DNA of 64,000 nucleotides from Limanda limanda (lineage: Eukaryota; Chordata; Actinopteri; Pleuronectiformes; Pleuronectidae), in assembly GCF_963576545.1 (NCBI RefSeq), contig NC_083644.1:29573729-29637728 (forward strand), read 5' to 3'. The position numbers and the translations under genes are program-made. The notes under the pieces were generated by a model, which was not told the origin of the DNA, searched no databases, and saw only the letters and a list, made by a program, of their open reading frames with translations. Numbering within the stretch: position 1 is the first letter of the stretch; each line of letters starts with the position of its first letter. Positions 13,773 to 27,130 of this stretch are shown here, in pieces.

Positions 13773-14228
13773 CAGGAAACAGGGAGATAAGCCTTTTTTG
13801 GAAGACATGGTTAAATTCTTGAATTTTTCATCACACATCATCCCAAATGTCACTAAACAGCTGGAAACGGGGAGATAAGCCTTTTTTGGAAGCAATGGTT
13901 AACATTTTGACTTTTTCATCACATATCAGCCCAAGTGTCAGAAAAGCGCTGGAAACAGGGACATAAGCCTTTTTTGGAAGCAATGGTTAACATTTTGACT
14001 TTTTCATCACATATCAGCTCCAGTGTCAGAAAAGCGCTGGAAACAGGGAGATATGCCTTTTTTGGAAGAAATGGTTAAATTCTTGAATTTTTCATCACAC
14101 ATCATCCCAAATGTCACTAAACAGCTGGAAACGGGGGAGATAAGCCTTTTTTGGAAGCAATGGTTAACATTCTGACTTTTTCATCACATGTCAGCCCAAG
14201 TGTCAGAAAAGCGCAGGAAACAGGGAGA

Positions 14229-16951
14229 TAAGCCTTTTTTGGAAGAAATGGTTAAATTCTTGAATTTTTCATCACACATCATCCCAAATGTCACTAAACA
14301 GCTGGAAACGGGGAGATAAGCCTTTTTTGGAAGCAATGGTTAACATTTTGACTTTTTCATCACATATCAGCTCCAGTGTCAGAAAAGCGCTGGAAACAGG
14401 GAGAAATGCCTTTTTTGGAAGAAATGGTTAAATTCTTGAATTTTTCATCACACATCATCCCAAATGTCACTAAACAGCTGGTAACGGGGAGATAAGCCTT
14501 TTTTGGAAGCAATGGTTAACATTTTGACTTTTTCATCACATATCAGCCCAAGTGTCAGAAAAGCGCTGGAAACAGGGACATAAGCCTTTTTTGGAAGAAA
14601 TGGTTAACATTTTGACTTTTTCATCACATATCAGCTCCAGTGTCAGAAAAGCGCTGGAAACAGGGAGATATGCCTTTTTTTGGAAGAAATGGTTAAATTC
14701 TTGAATTTTTCATCACACATCATCCCAAATGTCACTAAACAGCTGGAAACGGGGAAATAAGCCTTTTTTGGAAGCAATGGTTAACATTTTGACTTTTTCA
14801 TCACATATCAGCTAAAGTGTCAGAAAAGCGCTGGAAACAGGGAGATATGCCTTTTTTGGAAGAAATGGTTAAATTCTTGAATTTTTCATCACACATCATC
14901 CCAAATGTCACTAAACAGCTGGAAACGGGGAGATAAGCCTTTTTTGGAAGCAATGGTTAACATTCTGACTTTTTCATCACATGTCAGCCCAAGTGTCAGA
15001 AAAGCGCAGGAAACAGGGAGATAAGCCTTTTTTGGAAGAAATGGTTAAATTCTTGAATTTTTCATCACACATCATCCCAAATGTCACTAAACAGCTGGAA
15101 ACGGGGAGATAAGCCTTTTTTGGAAGCAATGGTTAACATTTTGAGTTTTTTATCACATATCAGCCCAAGTGTCAGAAAAGCGCTGGAAACAGGGACATAA
15201 GCCTTTTTTGGAAGAAATGGTTAACATTTTGACTTTTTCATCACATATCAGCTCCAGTGTCAGAAAAGCGCTGGAAACAGGGAGATATGCCTTTTTTTGG
15301 AAGAAATGGTTAAATTCTTGAATTTTTCATCACACATCATCCCAAATGTCACTAAACAGCTGGAAACGGGGAGATAAGCCTTTTTTGGAAGCAATGGTTA
15401 ACATTTTGACTTTTTCATCACATATCAGCCCAAGTGTCAGAAAAGCGCTGGAAACAGGGACATAAGCCTTTTTTGGAAGAAATGGTTAACATTTTGACTT
15501 TTTCATCACATATCAGCTCCAGTGTCAGAAAAGCGCTGGAAACAGGGAGATATGCCTTTTTTTGGAAGAAATGGTTAAATTCTTGAATTTTTCATCACAC
15601 ATCATCCCAAATGTCACTAAACAGCTGGAAACGGGGAGATAAGCCTTTTTTGGAAGCAATGGTTAACATTTTGACTTTTTCATCACATATCAGCTCCAGT
15701 GTCAGAAAAGCGCTGGAAACAGGGAGATATGCCTTTTTTGGAAGAAATGGTTAACATTTTGACTTTTTCATCACATATCAGCCCAAGTGTCAGAAAAGCG
15801 CAAGAAACAGGGACATAAGCCTTTTTTGGAAGCAATGGTTAACATTTTGACTTTTTCATCACATATCAGCCCAAGTGTCAGAAAAGTGCTGGAAACAGGG
15901 AGATAAGCCTTTTTTGGAAGCAATGGTTAACATTTTGAATTTTTCATCACACATCATCCCAAATGTCACCAAACAGCTGGAAACGGGGAGATAAGCCTTT
16001 TTTGGAAGCAATGGTTAACATTTTGACTTTTTCATCACATATCAGCTCCAGTGTCAGAAAAGCGCTGGAAACAGGGAGATATGCCTTTTTTTGGAAGAAA
16101 TGGTTAAATTCTTGAATTTTTCATCACACATCATCCCAAATGTCACTAAACAGCTGGAAACGGGGAGATAAGCCTTTTTTGGAAGCAATGGTTAACATTT
16201 TGACTTTTTCATCACATATCAGCTCCAGTGTCAGAAAAGCGCTGGAAACAGGGAGATATGCCTTTTTTGGAAGAAATGGTTAAATTCTTGAATTTTTCAT
16301 CACACATCATCCCAAATGTCACTAAACAGCTGGAAACGGGGAGATAAGCCTTTTTTGGATGCAATGGTTAACATTTTGACTTTTTCATCACATATCAGCC
16401 CAAGTGTCAGAAAAGCGCTGGAAACAGGGACATAAGCCTTTTTTTTGGAAGAAATGGTTAACATTTTGACTTTTTCATCACATATCAGCTCCAGTGTCAG
16501 AAAAGCGCTGGAAACAGGGAGATATGCCTTTTTTTGGAAGAAATGGTTAAATTCTTGAATTTTTCATCACACATCATCCCAAATGTCACTAAACAGCTGG
16601 AAACGGGGAGATAAGCCTTTTTTGGAAGCAATGGTTAACTTTTTGAGTTTTTCATCACATATCAGCCCAAGTGTCAGAAAAGCGCTGGAAACAGGGACAT
16701 AAGCCTTTTTTGGAAGCAATGGTTAACATTTTGACTTTTTCATCACATATCAGCTCCAGTGTCAGAAAAGCGCTGGAAACAGGGAGATATGCCTTTTTTT
16801 GGAAGAATTGGTTAAATTCTTGAATTTTTCATCACACATCATCCCAAATGTCACTAAACAGCTGGAAACGGGGAGATAAGCCTTTTTTGGAAGCATTGAT
16901 TAAGATGTCTGACTTTTTCACCACATGTCAGCCCAAGTGTCAGAAAAGCGC
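14229..16951 (+). repeat. 3,179-bp offset repeat, right copy
   Basis: Second copy of the 2.7-kb block. Distinguishing variants are CAGCTAAAG (about 14811, where the left copy has CAGCTACAG), TTGAGTTTTTTATC (about 15141, where the left copy has TTGAGTTTTTCATC) and an eight-T run at 16439. This block lies wholly within copy 1 of the 6,093-bp HOR. Confidence 0.8.
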
Positions 16952-18213
16952 TGGAAACAGGGAGATAAGCCTTTTTTGGAAGAAATGGTTAAATTCTTGA
17001 ATTTTTCACCACACATCATCCCAAATGTCACTAAACAGCTGGAAACAGGGAGATAAGCCTTTTTTGGAAGCATTGGTTAACATTTTGACTTTTTCATCAC
17101 ATATCAGCCCAAGTGTCAGAAAAGCGCTGGAAACAGGGAGATAAGCCTTTTTTGGAAGCAATGGTTAACATTTTGAATTTTTCATCACACATCATCCCAA
17201 ATGTCACCAAACAGCTGGAAACGGGGAGATAAGCCTTTTTTGGAAGCAATGGTTAACATTTTGACTTTTTCATCACATATCAGCTCCAGTGTCAGAAAAG
17301 CGCTGGAAACAGGGAGATATGCCTTTTTTGGAAGAAATGGTTAAATTCTTGAATTTTTCATCACACATCATCCCAAATGTCACTAAACAGCTGGAAACGG
17401 GGGAGATAAGCCTTTCTTGGAAGCAACGGTTAACATTCTGACTTTTTCATCACATGTCAGCCCAAGTGTCAGAAAAGCGCAGGAAACAGGGAGATAAGCC
17501 TTTTTTGGAAGACATGGTTAAATTCTTGAATTTTTCATCACACATCATCCCAAATGTCACTAAACAGCTGGAAACGGGGAGATAAGCCTTTTTTGGAAGC
17601 AATGGTTAACATTTTGACTTTTTCATCACATATCAGCCCAAGTGTCAGAAAAGCGCTGGAAACAGGGACATAAGCCTTTTTTGGAAGCAATGGTTAACAT
17701 TTTGACTTTTTCATCACATATCAGCTCCAGTGTCAGAAAAGCGCTGGAAACAGGGAGATATGCCTTTTTTTGGAAGAAATGGTTAAATTCTTGAATTTTT
17801 CATCACACATCATCCCAAATGTCACTAAACAGCTGGAAACGGGGAGATAAGCCTTTTTTGGAAGCAATGGTTAACTTTTTGAGTTTTTCATCACATATCA
17901 GCCCAAGTGTCAGAAAAGCGCTGGAAACAGGGACATAAGCCTTTTTTGGAAGCAATGGTTAACATTTTGACTTTTTCATCACATATCAGCTCCAGTGTCA
18001 GAAAAGCGCTGGAAACAGGGAGATATGCCTTTTTTTGGAAGAATTGGTTAAATTCTTGAATTTTTCATCACACATCATCCCAAATGTCACTAAACAGCTG
18101 GAAACGGGGAGATAAGCCTTTTTTGGAAGCATTGATTAAGATGTCTTACTTTTTCACCACTTGTCAGCCCAAGTGTCAGAAAAGCGCTGGAAACAGGGAG
18201 ATAAGCCTTTTTT

Positions 18214-21200
18214 GGAAGAAATGGTTAAATTCTTGAATTTTTCATCACACATCATCCCAAATGTCACTAAACAGCTGGAAACGGGGAGATAAGCCTTTTT
18301 TGGAAGCAATGGTTAACATTTTGACTTTTTCATCACATATCAGCCCAAGTGTCAGAAAAGCGCTGGAAACAGGGACATAAGCCTTTTTTGGAAGAAATGG
18401 TTAACATTTTGACTTTTTCATCACATATCAGCTCCAGTGTCAGAAAAGCGCTGGAAACAGGGAGATATGCCTTTTTTTGGAAGAAATGGTTAAATTCTTG
18501 AATTTTTCATCACACATCATCCCAAATGTCACTAAACAGCTGGAAACGGGGAGATAAGCCTTTTTTGGAAGCAATGGTTAACATTTTGACTTTTTCATCA
18601 CATATCAGCTCCAGTGTCAGAAAAGCGCTGGAAACAGGGAGATATGCCTTTTTTGGAAGAAATGGTTAACATTTTGACTTTTTCATCACATATCAGCCCA
18701 AGTGTCAGAAAAGCGCAAGAAACAGGGACATAAGCCTTTTTTGGAAGCAATGGTTAACATTTTGACTTTTTCATCACATATCAGCCCAAGTGTCAGAAAA
18801 GTGCTGGAAACAGGGAGATAAGCCTTTTTTGGAAGCAATGGTTAACATTTTGAATTTTTCATCACACATCATCCCAAATGTCACCAAACAGCTGGAAACG
18901 GGGAGATAAGCCTTTTTTGGAAGCAATGGTTAACATTTTGACTTTTTCATCACATATCAGCTCCAGTGTCAGAAAAGCGCTGGAAACAGGGAGATATGCC
19001 TTTTTTTGGAAGAAATGGTTAAATTCTTGAATTTTTCATCACACATCATCCCAAATGTCACTAAACAGCTGGAAACGGGGAGATAAGCCTTTTTTGGAAG
19101 CAATGGTTAACATTTTGACTTTTTCATCACATATCAGCTCCAGTGTCAGAAAAGCGCTGGAAACAGGGAGATATGCCTTTTTTGGAAGAAATGGTTAAAT
19201 TCTTGAATTTTTCATCACACATCATCCCAAATGTCACTAAACAGCTGGAAACGGGGAGATAAGCCTTTTTTGGATGCAATGGTTAACATTTTGACTTTTT
19301 CATCACATATCAGCCCAAGTGTCAGAAAAGCGCTGGAAACAGGGACATAAGCCTTTTTTTTGGAAGAAATGGTTAACATTTTGACTTTTTCATCACATAT
19401 CAGCTCCAGTGTCAGAAAAGCGCTGGAAACAGGGAGATATGCCTTTTTTTGGAAGAAATGGTTAAATTCTTGAATTTTTCATCACACATCATCCCAAATG
19501 TCACTAAACAGCTGGAAACGGGGAGATAAGCCTTTTTTGGAAGCAATGGTTAACTTTTTGAGTTTTTCATCACATATCAGCCCAAGTGTCAGAAAAGCGC
19601 TGGAAACAGGGACATAAGCCTTTTTTGGAAGCAATGGTTAACATTTTGACTTTTTCATCACATATCAGCTCCAGTGTCAGAAAAGCGCTGGAAACAGGGA
19701 GATATGCCTTTTTTTGGAAGAATTGGTTAAATTCTTGAATTTTTCATCACACATCATTCCAAATGTCACTAAACAGCTGGAAACGGGGAGATAAGCCTTT
19801 TTTGGAAGCATTGATTAAGATGTCTGACTTTTTCACCACATGTCAGCCCAAGTGTCAGAAAAGCGCAGGAAACAGGGAGATAAGCCTTTTTTGGAAGACA
19901 TGGTTAAATTCTTGAATTTTTCATCACACATCATCCCAAATGTCACTAAACAGCTGGAAACGGGGAGATAAGCCTTTTTTGGAAGCAATGGTTAACATTT
20001 TGACTTTTTCATCACATATCAGCCCAAGTGTCAGAAAAGCGCTGGAAACAGGGACATAAGCCTTTTTTGGAAGCAATGGTTAACATTTTGACTTTTTCAT
20101 CACATATCAGCTCCAGTGTCAGAAAAGCGCTGGAAACAGGGAGATATGCCTTTTTTGGAAGAAATGGTTAAATTCTTGAATTTTTCATCACACATCATCC
20201 CAAATGTCACTAAACAGCTGGAAACGGGGGAGATAAGCCTTTTTTGGAAGCAATGGTTAACATTCTGACTTTTTCATCACATGTCAGCCCAAGTGTCAGA
20301 AAAGCGCAGGAAACAGGGAGATAAGCCTTTTTTGGAAGAAATGGTTAAATTCTTGAATTTTTCATCACACATCATCCCAAATGTCACTAAACAGCTGGAA
20401 ACGGGGAGATAAGCCTTTTTTGGAAGCAATGGTTAACATTTTGACTTTTTCATCACATATCAGCTCCAGTGTCAGAAAAGCGCTGGAAACAGGGAGAAAT
20501 GCCTTTTTTGGAAGAAATGGTTAAATTCTTGAATTTTTCATCACACATCATCCCAAATGTCACTAAACAGCTGGTAACGGGGAGATAAGCCTTTTTTGGA
20601 AGCAATGGTTAACATTTTGACTTTTTCATCACATATCAGCCCAAGTGTCAGAAAAGCGCTGGAAACAGGGACATAAGCCTTTTTTGGAAGAAATGGTTAA
20701 CATTTTGACTTTTTCATCACATATCAGCTCCAGTGTCAGAAAAGCGCTGGAAACAGGGAGATATGCCTTTTTTTGGAAGAAATGGTTAAATTCTTGAATT
20801 TTTCATCACACATCATCCCAAATGTCACTAAACAGCTGGAAACGGGGAAATAAGCCTTTTTTGGAAGCAATGGTTAACATTTTGACTTTTTCATCACATA
20901 TCAGCTAAAGTGTCAGAAAAGCGCTGGAAACAGGGAGATATGCCTTTTTTGGAAGAAATGGTTAAATTCTTGAATTTTTCATCACACATCATCCCAAATG
21001 TCACTAAACAGCTGGAAACGGGGAGATAAGCCTTTTTTGGAAGCAATGGTTAACATTCTGACTTTTTCATCACATGTCAGCCCAAGTGTCAGAAAAGCGC
21101 AGGAAACAGGGAGATAAGCCTTTTTTGGAAGAAATGGTTAAATTCTTGAATTTTTCATCACACATCATCCCAAATGTCACTAAACAGCTGGAAACGGGGA

Positions 21201-24200
21201 GATAAGCCTTTTTTGGAAGCAATGGTTAACATTTTGAGTTTTTTATCACATATCAGCCCAAGTGTCAGAAAAGCGCTGGAAACAGGGACATAAGCCTTTT
21301 TTGGAAGAAATGGTTAACATTTTGACTTTTTCATCACATATCAGCTCCAGTGTCAGAAAAGCGCTGGAAACAGGGAGATATGCCTTTTTTTGGAAGAAAT
21401 GGTTAAATTCTTGAATTTTTCATCACACATCATCCCAAATGTCACTAAACAGCTGGAAACGGGGAGATAAGCCTTTTTTGGAAGCAATGGTTAACATTTT
21501 GACTTTTTCATCACATATCAGCCCAAGTGTCAGAAAAGCGCTGGAAACAGGGACATAAGCCTTTTTTGGAAGAAATGGTTAACATTTTGACTTTTTCATC
21601 ACATATCAGCTCCAGTGTCAGAAAAGCGCTGGAAACAGGGAGATATGCCTTTTTTTGGAAGAAATGGTTAAATTCTTGAATTTTTCATCACACATCATCC
21701 CAAATGTCACTAAACAGCTGGAAACGGGGAGATAAGCCTTTTTTGGAAGCAATGGTTAACATTTTGACTTTTTCATCACATATCAGCTCCAGTGTCAGAA
21801 AAGCGCTGGAAACAGGGAGATATGCCTTTTTTGGAAGAAATGGTTAACATTTTGACTTTTTCATCACATATCAGCCCAAGTGTCAGAAAAGCGCAAGAAA
21901 CAGGGACATAAGCCTTTTTTGGAAGCAATGGTTAACATTTTGACTTTTTCATCACATATCAGCCCAAGTGTCAGAAAAGTGCTGGAAACAGGGAGATAAG
22001 CCTTTTTTGGAAGCAATGGTTAACATTTTGAATTTTTCATCACACATCATCCCAAATGTCACCAAACAGCTGGAAACGGGGAGATAAGCCTTTTTTGGAA
22101 GCAATGGTTAACATTTTGACTTTTTCATCACATATCAGCTCCAGTGTCAGAAAAGCGCTGGAAACAGGGAGATATGCCTTTTTTTGGAAGAAATGGTTAA
22201 ATTCTTGAATTTTTCATCACACATCATCCCAAATGTCACTAAACAGCTGGAAACGGGGAGATAAGCCTTTTTTGGAAGCAATGGTTAACATTTTGACTTT
22301 TTCATCACATATCAGCTCCAGTGTCAGAAAAGCGCTGGAAACAGGGAGATATGCCTTTTTTGGAAGAAATGGTTAAATTCTTGAATTTTTCATCACACAT
22401 CATCCCAAATGTCACTAAACAGCTGGAAACGGGGAGATAAGCCTTTTTTGGATGCAATGGTTAACATTTTGACTTTTTCATCACATATCAGCCCAAGTGT
22501 CAGAAAAGCGCTGGAAACAGGGACATAAGCCTTTTTTTTGGAAGAAATGGTTAACATTTTGACTTTTTCATCACATATCAGCTCCAGTGTCAGAAAAGCG
22601 CTGGAAACAGGGAGATATGCCTTTTTTTGGAAGAAATGGTTAAATTCTTGAATTTTTCATCACACATCATCCCAAATGTCACTAAACAGCTGGAAACGGG
22701 GAGATAAGCCTTTTTTGGAAGCAATGGTTAACTTTTTGAGTTTTTCATCACATATCAGCCCAAGTGTCAGAAAAGCGCTGGAAACAGGGACATAAGCCTT
22801 TTTTGGAAGCAATGGTTAACATTTTGACTTTTTCATCACATATCAGCTCCAGTGTCAGAAAAGCGCTGGAAACAGGGAGATATGCCTTTTTTTGGAAGAA
22901 TTGGTTAAATTCTTGAATTTTTCATCACACATCATCCCAAATGTCACTAAACAGCTGGAAACGGGGAGATAAGCCTTTTTTGGAAGCATTGATTAAGATG
23001 TCTGACTTTTTCACCACATGTCAGCCCAAGTGTCAGAAAAGCGCTGGAAACAGGGAGATAAGCCTTTTTTGGAAGAAATGGTTAAATTCTTGAATTTTTC
23101 ACCACACATCATCCCAAATGTCACTAAACAGCTGGAAACAGGGAGATAAGCCTTTTTTGGAAGCATTGGTTAACATTTTGACTTTTTCATCACATATCAG
23201 CCCAAGTGTCAGAAAAGCGCTGGAAACAGGGAGATAAGCCTTTTTTGGAAGCAATGGTTAACATTTTGAATTTTTCATCACACATCATCCCAAATGTCAC
23301 CAAACAGCTGGAAACGGGGAGATAAGCCTTTTTTGGAAGCAATGGTTAACATTTTGACTTTTTCATCACATATCAGCTCCAGTGTCAGAAAAGCGCTGGA
23401 AACAGGGAGATATGCCTTTTTTGGAAGAAATGGTTAAATTCTTGAATTTTTCATCACACATCATCCCAAATGTCACTAAACAGCTGGAAACGGGGGAGAT
23501 AAGCCTTTCTTGGAAGCAACGGTTAACATTCTGACTTTTTCATCACATGTCAGCCCAAGTGTCAGAAAAGCGCAGGAAACAGGGAGATAAGCCTTTTTTG
23601 GAAGACATGGTTAAATTCTTGAATTTTTCATCACACATCATCCCAAATGTCACTAAACAGCTGGAAACGGGGAGATAAGCCTTTTTTGGAAGCAATGGTT
23701 AACATTTTGACTTTTTCATCACATATCAGCCCAAGTGTCAGAAAAGCGCTGGAAACAGGGACATAAGCCTTTTTTGGAAGCAATGGTTAACATTTTGACT
23801 TTTTCATCACATATCAGCTCCAGTGTCAGAAAAGCGCTGGAAACAGGGAGATATGCCTTTTTTTGGAAGAAATGGTTAAATTCTTGAATTTTTCATCACA
23901 CATCATCCCAAATGTCACTAAACAGCTGGAAACGGGGAGATAAGCCTTTTTTGGAAGCAATGGTTAACTTTTTGAGTTTTTCATCACATATCAGCCCAAG
24001 TGTCAGAAAAGCGCTGGAAACAGGGACATAAGCCTTTTTTGGAAGCAATGGTTAACATTTTGACTTTTTCATCACATATCAGCTCCAGTGTCAGAAAAGC
24101 GCTGGAAACAGGGAGATATGCCTTTTTTTGGAAGAATTGGTTAAATTCTTGAATTTTTCATCACACATCATCCCAAATGTCACTAAACAGCTGGAAACGG

Positions 24201-24306
24201 GGAGATAAGCCTTTTTTGGAAGCATTGATTAAGATGTCTTACTTTTTCACCACTTGTCAGCCCAAGTGTCAGAAAAGCGCTGGAAACAGGGAGATAAGCC
24301 TTTTTT
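18214..24306 (+). repeat. 6,093-bp HOR, copy 2
   Basis: Apparently almost identical to copy 1 by eye over the full length, with the same rare variants in the same order and no change in spacing. Such low divergence against the much larger monomer-to-monomer divergence points to a recent amplification of the whole 69-monomer unit. Confidence 0.9.
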
Positions 24307-26480
24307 GGAAGAAATGGTTAAATTCTTGAATTTTTCATCACACATCATCCCAAATGTCACTAAACAGCTGGAAACGGGGAGATAAGCCTTTTTTGGAAGC
24401 AATGGTTAACATTTTGACTTTTTCATCACATATCAGCCCAAGTGTCAGAAAAGCGCTGGAAACAGGGACATAAGCCTTTTTTGGAAGAAATGGTTAACAT
24501 TTTGACTTTTTCATCACATATCAGCTCCAGTGTCAGAAAAGCGCTGGAAACAGGGAGATATGCCTTTTTTTGGAAGAAATGGTTAAATTCTTGAATTTTT
24601 CATCACACATCATCCCAAATGTCACTAAACAGCTGGAAACGGGGAGATAAGCCTTTTTTGGAAGCAATGGTTAACATTTTGACTTTTTCATCACATATCA
24701 GCTCCAGTGTCAGAAAAGCGCTGGAAACAGGGAGATATGCCTTTTTTGGAAGAAATGGTTAACATTTTGACTTTTTCATCACATATCAGCCCAAGTGTCA
24801 GAAAAGCGCAAGAAACAGGGACATAAGCCTTTTTTGGAAGCAATGGTTAACATTTTGACTTTTTCATCACATATCAGCCCAAGTGTCAGAAAAGTGCTGG
24901 AAACAGGGAGATAAGCCTTTTTTGGAAGCAATGGTTAACATTTTGAATTTTTCATCACACATCATCCCAAATGTCACCAAACAGCTGGAAACGGGGAGAT
25001 AAGCCTTTTTTGGAAGCAATGGTTAACATTTTGACTTTTTCATCACATATCAGCTCCAGTGTCAGAAAAGCGCTGGAAACAGGGAGATATGCCTTTTTTT
25101 GGAAGAAATGGTTAAATTCTTGAATTTTTCATCACACATCATCCCAAATGTCACTAAACAGCTGGAAACGGGGAGATAAGCCTTTTTTGGAAGCAATGGT
25201 TAACATTTTGACTTTTTCATCACATATCAGCTCCAGTGTCAGAAAAGCGCTGGAAACAGGGAGATATGCCTTTTTTGGAAGAAATGGTTAAATTCTTGAA
25301 TTTTTCATCACACATCATCCCAAATGTCACTAAACAGCTGGAAACGGGGAGATAAGCCTTTTTTGGATGCAATGGTTAACATTTTGACTTTTTCATCACA
25401 TATCAGCCCAAGTGTCAGAAAAGCGCTGGAAACAGGGACATAAGCCTTTTTTTTGGAAGAAATGGTTAACATTTTGACTTTTTCATCACATATCAGCTCC
25501 AGTGTCAGAAAAGCGCTGGAAACAGGGAGATATGCCTTTTTTTGGAAGAAATGGTTAAATTCTTGAATTTTTCATCACACATCATCCCAAATGTCACTAA
25601 ACAGCTGGAAACGGGGAGATTAGCCTTTTTTGGAAGCAATGGTTAACTTTTTGAGTTTTTCATCACATATCAGCCCAAGTGTCAGAAAAGCGCTGGAAAC
25701 AGGGACATAAGCCTTTTTTGGAAGCAATGGTTAACATTTTGACTTTTTCATCACATATCAGCTCCAGTGTCAGAAAAGCGCTGGAAACAGGGAGATATGC
25801 CTTTTTTTGGAAGAATTGGTTAAATTCTTGAATTTTTCATCACACATCATCCCAAATGTCACTAAACAGCTGGAAACGGGGAGATAAGCCTTTTTTGGAA
25901 GCATTGATTAAGATGTCTGACTTTTTCACCACATGTCAGCCCAAGTGTCAGAAAAGCGCTGGAAACAGAGAGATAAGCCTTTTTTGGAAGAAATGGTTAA
26001 ATTCTTGAATTTTTCATCACACATCATCCCAAATGTCACTAAACAGCTGGAAACAGGGAGATAAGCCTTTTTTGGAAGCATTGGTTAACATTTTGACTTT
26101 TTCATCACATATCAGCCCAAGTGTCAGAAAAGCGCTGGAAACAGGGAGATAAGCCTTTTTTGGAAGCAATGGTTAACATTTTGAATTTTTCATCACACAT
26201 CATCCCAAATGTCACCAAACAGCTGGAAACGGGGAGATAAGCCTTTTTTGGAAGCAATGGTTAACATTTTGACTTTTTCATCACATATCAGCTCCAGTGT
26301 CAGAAAAGCGCTGGAAACAGGGAGATATGCCTTTTTTGGAAGAAATGGTTAAATTCTTGAATTTTTCATCACACATCATCCCAAATGTCACTAAACAGCT
26401 GGAAACGGGGGAGATAAGCCTTTTTTGGAAGCAACGGTTAACATTCTGACTTTTTCATCACATGTCAGCCCAAGTGTCAG
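24307..26480 (+). repeat. 6,093-bp HOR, copy 3 (truncated)
   Basis: Continues in register with copy 2 (eight-T run at 25447, GTGC variant at 24894). It carries private substitutions GAGATTAGCC near 25,617 and CAGAGAGATAAG near 25,968. It ends at about 26,480, where the expected GCGCAGG monomer is replaced by GCGCTGGAAACAGGGACATAA and a second eight-T run at 26509, only 1,062 bp after the first. Confidence 0.85.
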
Positions 26481-27130
26481 AAAAGCGCTGGAAACAGGGA
26501 CATAAGCCTTTTTTTTGGAAGAAATGGTTAACATTTTGACTTTTTCATCACATATCAGCTCCAGTGTCAGAAAAGCGCTGGAAACAGGGAGATATGCCTT
26601 TTTTTGGAAGAAATGGTTAAATTCTTGAATTTTTCATCACACATCATCCCAAATGTCACTAAACAGCTGGAAACGGGGAGATAAGCCTTTTTTGGAAGCA
26701 ATGGTTAACATTTTGACTTTTTCATCACATATCAGCTCCAGTGTCAGAAAAGCGCTGGAAACAGGGAGATATGCCTTTTTTGGAAGAAATGGTTAACATT
26801 TTGACTTTTTCATCACATATCAGCCCAAGTGTCAGAAAAGCGCAAGAAACAGGGACATAAGCCTTTTTTGGAAGCAATGGTTAACATTTTGACTTTTTCA
26901 TCACATATCAGCCCAAGTGTCAGAAAAGTGCTGGAAACAGGGAGATAAGCCTTTTTTGGAAGCAATGGTTAACATTTTGAATTTTTCATCACACATCATC
27001 CCAAATGTCACCAAACAGCTGGAAACGGGGAGATAAGCCTTTTTTGGAAGCAATGGTTAACATTTTGACTTTTTCATCACATATCAGCTCCAGTGTCAGA
27101 AAAGCGCTGGAAACAGGGAGATATGCCTTT
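26481..27130 (+). repeat. Rearranged segment between two HOR junctions
   Basis: Follows the order seen at 21.5-22.2 kb (AAB trimers, then GCGCAAGAAACAGGG at about 26,840 and AAAAGTGCTGG at 26928). It is joined on the left to an eight-T monomer and on the right (about 27,130) directly to an A2 monomer from a different part of the HOR. Both joins fall inside homologous monomer sequence. Confidence 0.75.

Larger units (their letters stand above)
12120..18213 (+). repeat. 6,093-bp HOR, copy 1 (69 monomers)
   Basis: Rare variants repeat at exactly 6,093 bp. TTGAGTTTTTTATC occurs at 15141 and 21234, TCATTCC at 13661 and 19754, CCTTTCTTGG at 17411 and 23504, ATGTCTTACTTTTTCACCAC at 18141 and 24234, and GAGAAATGCC at 14401 and 20494. 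Left of the nine-T run at 13260 the offset is 6,094. The unit is a mosaic: shorter offsets of 3,178, 2,915 and 1,236 bp occur inside it. The left edge (about 12.12 kb) is set where GATATGCC with seven T no longer matches GATAAGCC with six T. Confidence 0.9.
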
